Below are positions 8,843 to 16,368 of a stretch of DNA of 64,000 bases, one piece after another (positions within the stretch are counted from its first letter, which is position 1; each line of letters opens with the position of its first letter). This DNA comes from UBA1422 sp041859095 (GTDB taxonomy: Bacteria; Bacillota; Clostridia; Peptostreptococcales; Anaerovoracaceae). The position numbers were made by a program, and so were the translations under genes. The stretch is from positions 1-64,000 of the forward strand of contig JBHEKY010000037.1 in the NCBI GenBank assembly GCA_041859095.1, given 5' to 3'. A model generated the notes under the pieces. That model was not told the origin of the DNA. It searched no databases and saw only the letters and a program-made list of their open reading frames with translations.

Positions 8843-10972
8843 ATGAAGGAAGATATCCTGGCCACCGAGGACTATTGGAAGAACAAGGACATTGCTAATA
8901 CGTTCAGAGCTAGATTGCCGAAAGACGCCGCAAAGGGCTGTGCAGCAACAGGCGGCATGCTGGTGATCAACCCCAACGTGAACGTAGAGTACGGCGTTGG
9001 CCATGTGACTCCGGATTATGCAGGCGTTCTGGAAAAGGGGCTGGGTGGCCTGAAGGCGTATGTCCGTGAGTATAAGGATAAGCTCGGTCTGCCCACCAAC
9101 GCTGAGGAAGCCGAGTCTCTTCAGCTCTATGAGGCTCAGCTGATCGTGTTGGATGGATGGTCCGATTACTTCAGAAGATATGCGAAGTTTGCCAAGGAGC
9201 AGATCAACGAATATTTCAGCCAGCAGACCAAGGATGAGCTGAAGAGCTTGAGCGAGATCTGTGCGCACCTTGCTGAAGGTGCTCCCCGGACCTTCTGGGA
9301 GGCCGCCCAGCTTTGCTTCGCGCTGAACAATGTTATGTTCATGGAGAGCAACGGTCACGCCATGGGTATGGGTCGTATGGATCAGTTCCTGTATCCCTTC
9401 TATAAGGCCGATCTGGAAAAGGGCACCGTTACTAAGGATTTCGTGCAGCAGGTGATTGAGTGCTACTATCTGAAGCTCGAGTCCCATGGTCAGCTCTTGC
9501 CGGATGCAGGCGACGATATGTGGCGCGGCGGCTTGAGAGGCTGGAGCGGCAGCGCAGTCGTCCTCGGCGGCGTTGATGCTGATGGCAATGACGCGACGAA
9601 TGACCTGACCTTTATGTTCCTGGACGCCATGGTGCATGTGAGACTGGCCAATCCCTATATTACCGTTCGTTATCACGAGGGTACGCCTGACGAGCTGAAG
9701 GTAAAGGTCGCTGAGGTCGTACGTGTTGGTCTCGGACATCCGAAGATGTTCAATGATAAGGTCGCTATAGATTCTCTGATGAGATGCGGTGTATCTCTTG
9801 AAGATGCTCGCGACTATGTCAATATCGGCTGCGTGGAACTGGAGGCCCCCGGCAAGACCTGCGGCTGGCATGACTGCTGCTATGTGACGCTCCCCAAGGT
9901 GCTGGAGCTGGCACTGAACAACGGTAGATGCCTGGACTGCGCAGGCGAATACTGCCCGATCCACAACACCCACTGCCGCGGCGTCGGCAAGTCCCTCGGT
10001 CTGGAGACCGGATATCTTAAGGACTTCAAGACCTTTGACGAGGCTTTGGCCGCCTACGAGGCTCAGCTGAAATATTGGGCGGATCGTGCCATTCTGACGG
10101 TCAATGTGCTGCAGGCAGCCCATGCCGAGCGTGACGACTCTCCCTTCACTTCTACGGTGATCCAGGGGTGCACCGAGAGCGGAAAGAGCTGGACGAATGG
10201 CGGCGCAAAGTACAATTTCGCCGGCCTCCAGTGCCTGGGCCCGGCCACCACTGCCGACTCCCTCACTGCTTTGAAGAAACTGGTGTATGAGGATAAGAAA
10301 TATACCGCAGAGGAGTACTATGATGCGCTGACCAAGAACTGGGAGGGCTACGAGCGTCTTTACCAACTGGTCAACAGCGATAAGATTCCTCATTACGGCA
10401 ATGATGAAGATTATGCCGATGAGATGATGCAGTATGTGTTCGATACCTATTGCAATATGCTGCAGTCTTATCCCCCCGCACGCGGCTACCACAAGATCAA
10501 GACCGGCTCTTTCTCTCAGATCATTAACCTGATATTCGGCATGGCTGTTGGCGCAACTCCCGACGGTCGTAAACATCACGAGGCGATCTCAGCCAATATC
10601 GACCCCGCACGCACGCTTGTCGCGAACCGCGACAGAAACGGCCCTACCGCCCTCGCCAGATCCATTGGCAAGATCGACCACGCCAAGGCGGCAAGCGGTA
10701 CGCTGATCAACATGAAGTTCGGCGTCGACACCATCTCAGGTGAGCAAGGCCGCGACAACTTCATCGACTTCCTGGATTCATATCTCGCTCAGGGTGCGAT
10801 GCACATCCAGTTTATGGTTACCAATAGGGAGACTTTGATTGACGCCCAGAAGAAGCCCGAGGAGTATCGGGATCTGCTTGTTCGCGTATCTGGTTTCAGC
10901 TCCTATTTCCACTCGCTGAGCACGAGCTTCCAGAATGAGCTGATCAACAGAACCGAGCAGTCATTTGATTGA
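8843..10972 (+). CDS. Glycyl-radical enzyme, catalytic part (dehydratase/C-X lyase branch)
   Basis: The frame continues that of 8414-8806 after two TAG codons. Counting from the ATG at 8843, which has AGGA seven bases upstream, it has 709 residues. The thiyl cysteine and partner glutamate are in GCVE (C330, E332), and the radical glycine is in RVSGF (G684, 25 residues from the end). Residues matching substrate contacts recalled from Clostridium butyricum glycerol dehydratase are kept: the histidines of GVGHV (H54) and SNGHA (H172) and the aspartate of GWHD (D344); the serine after the second histidine is alanine. PGKTxGWHD is typical of the diol dehydratase/choline lyase branch. C363, C366, C371 and C378 form an unusual insert. 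Base composition is clearly richer in G+C than in neighbouring genes. Substrate unknown. Confidence 0.85.
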   Translation: MKEDILATEDYWKNKDIANTFRARLPKDAAKGCAATGGMLVINPNVNVEYGVGHVTPDYAGVLEKGLGGLKAYVREYKDKLGLPTNAEEAESLQLYEAQLIVLDGWSDYFRRYAKFAKEQINEYFSQQTKDELKSLSEICAHLAEGAPRTFWEAAQLCFALNNVMFMESNGHAMGMGRMDQFLYPFYKADLEKGTVTKDFVQQVIECYYLKLESHGQLLPDAGDDMWRGGLRGWSGSAVVLGGVDADGNDATNDLTFMFLDAMVHVRLANPYITVRYHEGTPDELKVKVAEVVRVGLGHPKMFNDKVAIDSLMRCGVSLEDARDYVNIGCVELEAPGKTCGWHDCCYVTLPKVLELALNNGRCLDCAGEYCPIHNTHCRGVGKSLGLETGYLKDFKTFDEALAAYEAQLKYWADRAILTVNVLQAAHAERDDSPFTSTVIQGCTESGKSWTNGGAKYNFAGLQCLGPATTADSLTALKKLVYEDKKYTAEEYYDALTKNWEGYERLYQLVNSDKIPHYGNDEDYADEMMQYVFDTYCNMLQSYPPARGYHKIKTGSFSQIINLIFGMAVGATPDGRKHHEAISANIDPARTLVANRDRNGPTALARSIGKIDHAKAASGTLINMKFGVDTISGEQGRDNFIDFLDSYLAQGAMHIQFMVTNRETLIDAQKKPEEYRDLLVRVSGFSSYFHSLSTSFQNELINRTEQSFD

Positions 10973-11068
10973 TCACGGTGTGCACATTCCGATTCCAAAT
11001 AAATATGACATCACCGTAGGGTGTCAACGCCAGCTTTAATTTTACAAAAACGTTGTGTAAAAATGACA

Positions 11069-11124
11069 GAAAGCGCCGACGCGAACCCTGGCAGTTTGCC
11101 AACCGCCAGGGTTTTCGCGCTTTC
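11069..11124 (+). other. Long stem-loop between GRE and activase genes
   Basis: The arms GAAAGCGC...AACCCTGGC and GCCAGGGTT...GCGCTTTC pair over roughly 20 bases with a small internal bulge. The loop is AGTTTGCCAACC. No strong T-run follows, so it is more likely an mRNA-processing or differential-expression hairpin than a full terminator. It would let the abundant GRE be made in excess over its catalytic activase. The whole 227-base gap shares the G+C-rich character of the GRE gene. Confidence 0.6.
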
Positions 11125-11199
11125 GACCCGCTTAGGCGTGAGCTATTAGAGCGGATGCCGTGCTGTTTGCAAAAACCCCGATTCTTCAGGAGGTAAAAA

Positions 11200-12201
11200 G
11201 TGGATATCAACATAATAAATGACAATATCGATTCTCCTGTAGAATCAAGTGAAAACCATGCCTATGTGGCAAATATCCAGAGGTTCACGGTACATGACGG
11301 GCCCGGAATAAGAACTGAATTATTCCTTAAAGGATGTCCATTGAGGTGCGAATGGTGCAGTAATCCTGAAACCTACGAGCGTTTTCCCCAAGTTGGTGTG
11401 TTTACAAAAAAGTGCATTGGCTGCGGATATTGTTTGAAGGCATGTTCAGAACATGGTCGAAACGCGATAAAGATTGGCGATAACAGGGTTGTCGGCATCG
11501 ATCGTAATGCCTGTGCCAACTGTTTGTTATGCGAACAAGAATGCATGTCGGGCGCTCTGACTATTTGGGGAAAGAAAATGACAGTTGAAGATGCGATGGA
11601 TGTTATTCGCAGAGACAGGGAGTTCTATGATAGGTCCGGAGGCGGAGTTACGCTGTCTGGAGGGGAACCGCTTCTGCAATGGCGGTTTTGCCTGGAATTA
11701 TTAAAGCTTTGCAAAGCGGAAGGAATAAATACCTGCTTAGAATCTGCATTGCATGTGAACCCAAAAATCCTTGATGAAGTTGCTCCCTACATTGACCTTT
11801 TTATAACAGATATAAAACAGATGGACAGCGACATCCATAAAAAATTTACGGGTGTTGGCAACGAATTGATTTTAAGCAATATCAAGAAGCTCGTTGATAT
11901 GGAAATGCCTTTGATCATTCGAATGCCCATTATCCCAGGGTTTAATGATAATGCTGAGTATGTTGATAACGCATCCGATTTCATTCTGAATGTTTTAAAC
12001 AACAAGCCTGAATTAATTCAAATGCTCAGATATCGACCGCTTGGTGAGGAAAAAGCAAAAACACTAGGGCTTCCCGAACTCATGATGAACTTAAATGTTG
12101 GCAGGGAGGAATTTGAGAAGTTAATTATAGGTTTTGTGAAAAGAATGAATGATAAAGGTATTCCGGCAACCGCTGGGACATCGGGAAAAAAGGAATCATA
12201 G
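11200..12201 (+). CDS. Glycyl-radical enzyme activating enzyme (radical SAM)
   Basis: This enzyme uses S-adenosylmethionine and a 4Fe-4S cluster to abstract hydrogen from the GRE glycine and so switch it on. The radical-SAM motif is CPLRCEWC (C46, C50, C53). Two further ferredoxin-type clusters follow (C72, C75, C78, C82 and C105, C108, C111, C115), as in activases of the dehydratase and lyase GREs but not of classical PFL. The SAM-binding GGE motif is in LSGGEPLLQ. The start is GTG at 11200 with AGGAGGT five bases upstream. At 333 residues it is of normal size. Being intact and next to the interrupted GRE, it argues that the GRE is, or was until recently, functional. Confidence 0.93.
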   Translation: MDINIINDNIDSPVESSENHAYVANIQRFTVHDGPGIRTELFLKGCPLRCEWCSNPETYERFPQVGVFTKKCIGCGYCLKACSEHGRNAIKIGDNRVVGIDRNACANCLLCEQECMSGALTIWGKKMTVEDAMDVIRRDREFYDRSGGGVTLSGGEPLLQWRFCLELLKLCKAEGINTCLESALHVNPKILDEVAPYIDLFITDIKQMDSDIHKKFTGVGNELILSNIKKLVDMEMPLIIRMPIIPGFNDNAEYVDNASDFILNVLNNKPELIQMLRYRPLGEEKAKTLGLPELMMNLNVGREEFEKLIIGFVKRMNDKGIPATAGTSGKKES

Positions 12202-12464
12202 TAAAACTGAAAAAAACATTGACGAACTGGACCATAAATTCACAGTGAAACCGGGATAGCAAGGAACGTGTAACACGGAGATAAGGATCCCCCCCATTAG
12301 GGCATGATACAGGATTTAAGATTAAACGCTACGGGGATGATCGTATCTGCTGCTTTCCAAGATATTGAGTTTGGGAGGTTTGCCAAGAATAGCAGAGTAA
12401 AACGAGGCTTAAAATTATTAATATTAAACTATATTCTATTACTTTTAAGTTAACATGAGGGCGC

Positions 12465-13325
12465 ATGGATATCAGAAAAACCCTTGATGAATTGGATGTA
12501 TTATTTGAAAAAAGACATTATAATGAGGTCGAGAGCTTCTTGCTTTGCAAAATAAAGGGAGCGGAAAAAGATAATGACAGTAACTCCATAATAACTCTTG
12601 GAAATGAGCTGATAGGCTTTTACAGAACCGCAAGCCGCCATAAGGATTCTCTTGCTTTAGGTGATTATTTAATTTCGCTTATGAAAGAAATGAAGCTTGA
12701 AGAAACCGAAGTCTATGCCACAACCTTTTTAAATGTAGCAACTGCTTACCGAGAGGCGGGAAGAATTGATGAATCATTAAAATATTACAATGATGTTTTG
12801 AAAATATATAAGAATACTGTATCAGAATATGATATGAGGCTTGCCAGCCTTTACAACAATATGAGCCTTGCTTATTATGATATAAAAGATTATGAAAAAG
12901 CATGCAGTCTTATAGAAGCGGCTTTGTTAATAGTTGTTCAAAATAAAAACACTGAAATAAAGGAAGCTATAAGCCGCTCCAACCTGGCTTTGTCGCTCCT
13001 TAAAATGAATAAAGTAGCTGATGCCATAAAACAAATAGAAAAATCTTTGAGTATTTTTGAAAAAGCTGAAGAGCCAAGGGATTTTCATTATCCGGCTACA
13101 CTCTCTGCCATGGGTGAGGCGCAATTTATGTTAAAAAACAATGATAAAGCCCTGGATTATTTCACCAGAGCGTTGATTGAAATAGAAAGTACTATCGGTA
13201 AAAACAGCTATTATGCTTCAATCTGCAACAATATTTCACTAGTATACGGCAAAATGAATAACAAGGAACAAAAAGATAAGTACAAGTCTCTCGCGGGAAT
13301 AATTTACAATAAGCTGAAGGAGTGA
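12465..13325 (+). CDS. Tetratricopeptide repeat protein of a DUF4037/DUF4125 cluster
   Basis: A 286-residue, all-helical cytoplasmic protein with about five TPR units, for example VATAYREAGRIDESLKYYND, NMSLAYYDIKDYEKACSLIE and MLKNNDKALDYFTRALIEIE. TPRs mediate protein contacts. It has no signal peptide and no enzymatic domain. The next gene starts within ten bases of its end and a third overlaps that, so the three form one transcription unit. The function is not known; it is probably the scaffold or partner of the nucleotidyltransferase-like protein that follows. Confidence 0.85.
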   Translation: MDIRKTLDELDVLFEKRHYNEVESFLLCKIKGAEKDNDSNSIITLGNELIGFYRTASRHKDSLALGDYLISLMKEMKLEETEVYATTFLNVATAYREAGRIDESLKYYNDVLKIYKNTVSEYDMRLASLYNNMSLAYYDIKDYEKACSLIEAALLIVVQNKNTEIKEAISRSNLALSLLKMNKVADAIKQIEKSLSIFEKAEEPRDFHYPATLSAMGEAQFMLKNNDKALDYFTRALIEIESTIGKNSYYASICNNISLVYGKMNNKEQKDKYKSLAGIIYNKLKE

Positions 13326-13330
13326 GGTAT

Positions 13331-14308
13331 ATGAAGGGGCTTGAATTATCACAAAAATATTATATTGAATATGGTCTTCCCATGATAAAGGAGAAATTTC
13401 CCGACTATGAGGAGCACATTGCAGTCGGTCTGGTTGGTCCGGGATCTGAATGCTATGGTTTTGATGATACCATTTCAAGAGATCATGACTTTGGCCCTTC
13501 CTTTTGTATATGGCTAACAGATGAGGACTTTGAAAAGATAGGTGCTGAGCTGATTCATGCCTATAAAGGATTGCCCGAAACCTTTATGGGCTATAAACGA
13601 ATTGTTTCTGCTCATGGTGATGGCAGAGTGGGTGTTTTCAGAATTAGTGATTTTTATAGAAAATACACAGGAAAAGCGGATGCCTCTTTAACATTGGAGG
13701 AATGGTTTTTTATTCCCGAACATTTTCTGGCCGAAGTAACTAACGGAAAGGTATTTAGAGACGACCTGGGCGAATTTTCTAAAGTTCGATCTTTGTTTCT
13801 AAATTATTACCCTGAAGATGTGAGAATTAAAAAGATAGCTGCGAGGGCAGCTACCATAGCTCAATCAGGACAATATAATTACAGCCGCTGCATGAGACGA
13901 CCAGAAACTGTTGCTGCCAGAATGTCACTGGATGAATTTATCAGAAACACTCTATCAATGGTATACCTGTTAAACAAAAAATACCAGCCATTTTATAAAT
14001 GGGCTTTTCGGGGGATGGAAACCTTTGATGTTCTCGCTCATACAAGAAAAATGATAGAAGATCTAGTTCTTTTGCCGATCCAAAAGGAGGCTTGGCATAA
14101 AGAGAATGATGATATATGGGGGCATATGCTGAATATGGATGATAAAGTTGTAGAGCTGATTGAGTCTATATGCGACTTAATTGTAAAGGAGCTTCTAAAA
14201 CAGAAACTGACAGATCATACTGATCCTTTTTTGCAAAACCACACAATATCCATTATGTCAAGGATAAAAAATGATAAAATAAGGGCTATGCATGGGATGG
14301 CAGGATAG
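13331..14308 (+). CDS. DUF4037 protein, nucleotidyltransferase-like
   Basis: The N-terminal half has the signature of a nucleotidyltransferase-fold family: GPGSECYGFDDTISRDHDFG. The glycine-serine followed by Asp-His-Asp resembles the metal-binding motif of DNA polymerase beta-like enzymes. A helical C-terminal part of about 150 residues follows. This matches DUF4037. AAGGAG lies nine bases before the ATG at 13331; an upstream in-frame GTG at 13322 is less well placed. The substrate, whether nucleotide, protein or antibiotic, is unknown. It sits between a TPR gene and a DUF4125 gene. Confidence 0.8.
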   Translation: MKGLELSQKYYIEYGLPMIKEKFPDYEEHIAVGLVGPGSECYGFDDTISRDHDFGPSFCIWLTDEDFEKIGAELIHAYKGLPETFMGYKRIVSAHGDGRVGVFRISDFYRKYTGKADASLTLEEWFFIPEHFLAEVTNGKVFRDDLGEFSKVRSLFLNYYPEDVRIKKIAARAATIAQSGQYNYSRCMRRPETVAARMSLDEFIRNTLSMVYLLNKKYQPFYKWAFRGMETFDVLAHTRKMIEDLVLLPIQKEAWHKENDDIWGHMLNMDDKVVELIESICDLIVKELLKQKLTDHTDPFLQNHTISIMSRIKNDKIRAMHGMAG

Positions 14309-14325
14309 TGAAAGGAAAAATGGTC

Positions 14326-14940
14326 ATGAACAATTTGCTTGAAAATATTATTGCTTTGGAATGGGATGAATTTCAAAAAGTAAATAATGAAGGCGGACGT
14401 GCCTCATGCCAGAATGCCTGGAAAACATTCCAAATTATGAGGAGAAGCCAATTTTCAGCATGGAACAAAGAAATGCTGGAAAGCTATCACAGTGATTTAG
14501 TTACGGCAATAAATAATGGGCGAAACCTCTTGACAGAAAAATATGCGCGCATGATGGAAAGCACGGGGCCTGAAAAATATCAGGCCATAAAAGAGAATTT
14601 TCCATTAATTACCAAGGAAAAAAAGAAATTAATTGACAAGATAGTGCCAATTAGCATAAAATGGCACGAAGAATTTGCCAGAGAGTATCCAAATATTTCG
14701 GTGCAGGGCAGACCTAATCATATAGATGAAGATGGACCATTTATTACTTCCAGCGAAATCTATGAAAGAGGAGAGCTTAGTACATATTCTGTAAAAACCC
14801 TCAAGCTCTACTATCAGTTTATAACACAATTACTGGAAGAAAATAAAAACCTTCCTAAAATTGTGATAGAAAATACCGTACGGGAATATGGTCTCATTTC
14901 ACTAGATCAGGCTGAGAAAAAGATTGCTAATACTTTGTGA
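14326..14940 (+). CDS. DUF4125 family protein
   Basis: A cytoplasmic helical protein of about 204 residues with the typical start ENIIALEWDEFQKVNNEGG, followed by RASCQ and a predicted helical bundle. It matches the DUF4125 family, which commonly travels with DUF4037 and TPR genes. The frame is open from a GTG at 14308 that overlaps the previous stop, but AAAGGA at 14311 is spaced best for ATG at 14326. No biochemical role is known to me. A rho-independent terminator follows at 15066. Confidence 0.75.
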   Translation: MNNLLENIIALEWDEFQKVNNEGGRASCQNAWKTFQIMRRSQFSAWNKEMLESYHSDLVTAINNGRNLLTEKYARMMESTGPEKYQAIKENFPLITKEKKKLIDKIVPISIKWHEEFAREYPNISVQGRPNHIDEDGPFITSSEIYERGELSTYSVKTLKLYYQFITQLLEENKNLPKIVIENTVREYGLISLDQAEKKIANTL

Positions 14941-15065
14941 CAAAGCAGGTTCGATGTCGGATGTTTGAGAGTGGTCAATTGAGATTTTTTTTGATAAATC
15001 CGAGGTTGATATGCGTCAAAAAACGAGCACTGCGTAATTAGCAATTTCATAAGCATAGGACCAAG

Positions 15066-15096
15066 CCGGTTAATTAAATAAGTTAGCCGGTTTTTC
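15066..15096 (+). terminator. Terminator after the TPR/DUF4037/DUF4125 operon
   Basis: CCGGTTAA and TTAGCCGG form an eight-pair stem with one G-U pair, followed by TTTTT. Confidence 0.65.
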
Positions 15097-15150
15097 ATTT
15101 TCTTAGATAAATGGTATACCATTTTGTAGCCAATAATTTTTGCTTGATAG

Positions 15151-15345
15151 TTTCGATTTGGCACAACCGCTGCCCACTTTCAAGGGGTCCTAATGAAGGC
15201 TGTCCACAAATAGGGGTTTCTTATTTTTGAATCGTACCCCAAAGTATGCACAGTTTTATTGCCATTTAGTATCGATTTGATACCACATTGTCAATATTCA
15301 AGGGTCCCGAACGAAGATTGTCCACAAATAGCGGTTTCATCTTTT
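15151..15345. repeat. Two imperfect ~77-bp direct repeats in a gene-free stretch
   Basis: Between 14941 and 15655 there is no convincing gene. Two related units lie at about 15151-15227 and 15270-15345. They share CGATTTG, TTCAAGGG and, most clearly, TGTCCACAAATAG.GGTTTC, then a T-rich end. On the minus strand the units read like short coding remnants (KPLFVDNLRSGPLN against KPLFVDSLH) and carry TTGACA/TTGAAA boxes. Further right, 15355-15450 could encode on the minus strand a fragment reading ITPAGATTSAIAAGYKGGEK. I take the stretch to be decayed mobile or duplicated DNA. Confidence 0.5.
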
Positions 15346-15655
15346 TCGCCACCCTTGTAACCCGCTGCAATCGCAGAGGTGGTTGCACCCGCAGGCGTAA
15401 TTCCATAACCCGTAGGCGTTATTCTGAATATCGCCGATTGTATCAAAAGTTGAGTGATTAGCCAAATAAGAAGTCAGAAATGATACAATAGAACTCATTG
15501 AAATTTCAATGGGTTTTCTTGTTTGTTGGGGGAAAAGGTGGGAGAAATTTGAGTGATAATGGGCTCGGAGATGAAAGTGAGTCGAAAAAATGCACACGGT
15601 TTCAAATTTAGTCAGGTGTGTGCATACTGTTCGGCGTAATTAGAGTGGGAATGCC

Positions 15656-15826
15656 ATGCGAGCCCTAAAAGAGCTACAGGACAAAGTCAAAAAGCATCGA
15701 ACAGAGCTGGCCAAAGGAGATATACGGTTTGCCGTCATAGACACAAATCTATACCTCATAATTGCCATTATGGCATTCCTGGGCGCAGCCGTTGGAAGTG
15801 TTGTAGTTTCGATGCTATTTGTGTAA
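15656..15826 (+). CDS. Small single-pass membrane peptide (56 aa)
   Basis: A short frame encodes a basic, amphipathic N-terminal half (ALKELQDKVKKHRTELAKGD) and one strongly hydrophobic helix (LYLIIAIMAFLGAAVGSVVV). It ends at TAA 15824-15826, six bases before a good terminator. The upstream GAGTGGGA is a weak ribosome binding site. The charged coil plus one TM helix layout is seen in small regulatory membrane proteins and type I toxins, but I recognise no family. Coding status rests on the amino-acid pattern and the terminator. Confidence 0.5.
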   Translation: MRALKELQDKVKKHRTELAKGDIRFAVIDTNLYLIIAIMAFLGAAVGSVVVSMLFV

Positions 15827-15831
15827 GGATT

Positions 15832-15856
15832 GGGCCTCTTCGGAGGCTCTTTTTTT
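15832..15856 (+). terminator. Terminator after the small membrane peptide gene
   Basis: GGGCCTC-TTCG-GAGGCTC hairpin followed by seven T residues. Confidence 0.8.
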
Positions 15857-15993
15857 AGTGGACTTAAGATTGGGCCAATTTACTGTGTATTAAACTGTAA
15901 TTAACGGTTGCAGGCTAGGTACAGTTACAGAAATTGAACTGGTACCAAAAAGTTGTACTTTGATATAATATAAGTATATGCAGGAGGTATCAG

Positions 15994-16368
15994 ATGAAAG
16001 ATAAAAAGAAAAGTAACCGGCTATGGAATGGAGACTTCAAACTAAAAGTTGTTGTAGACATTATTGAAAATGAATTGTCTTATAGTCAGGCAGCTAGAAA
16101 GTATAACTTATACCTAAAGAGCGGAAGCTTGAATGACACGCTTCCTGCCAGATGGGTATATCAATATAGGCTCTATGGTAAAGAGCGTTTCTTTCAAACG
16201 CCAAAGGATTATCGAAAAAACCCGGCAAGACAATTCCACAATCTTTCAAAGGAAGCTGAAGAACATCTTGAATTAAAAGTGAAGCATCTGGAAATGGAGC
16301 TTGAATACACAAAAAAACTTATTGCCTTAATTCAGAAAAAGGATCAAATAAAGAAAAATATCAAGTAG
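15994..16368 (+). CDS. IS3-family transposase orfA
   Basis: A 124-residue DNA-binding protein with an N-terminal helix-turn-helix (WNGDFKLKVVVDIIENELSY then SQAARKYNL) and a C-terminal leucine-zipper-like helix (EAEEHLELKVKHLEMELEYT). OrfA regulates transposition alone and supplies DNA binding when fused to OrfB. The ribosome binding site GGAGGT lies ahead of the ATG. Near its end the hexamer AAAAAG at 16336-16341 is a -1 slippery site. Confidence 0.9.
   Translation: MKDKKKSNRLWNGDFKLKVVVDIIENELSYSQAARKYNLYLKSGSLNDTLPARWVYQYRLYGKERFFQTPKDYRKNPARQFHNLSKEAEEHLELKVKHLEMELEYTKKLIALIQKKDQIKKNIK

Noticed and set aside
8630..10579. A 649-codon minus-strand frame covering most of the GRE gene
   Set aside because: It is a shadow frame produced by the G+C-rich codon usage of the GRE gene; its translation is rich in Leu, Ile, Val and His without domains, while the + strand has full catalytic motifs.
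15180..15345. TTGTCCACA-like boxes resembling DnaA boxes, as a replication origin
   Set aside because: Only two copies exist, inside longer repeats; no dnaA/dnaN or plasmid replication gene is near.
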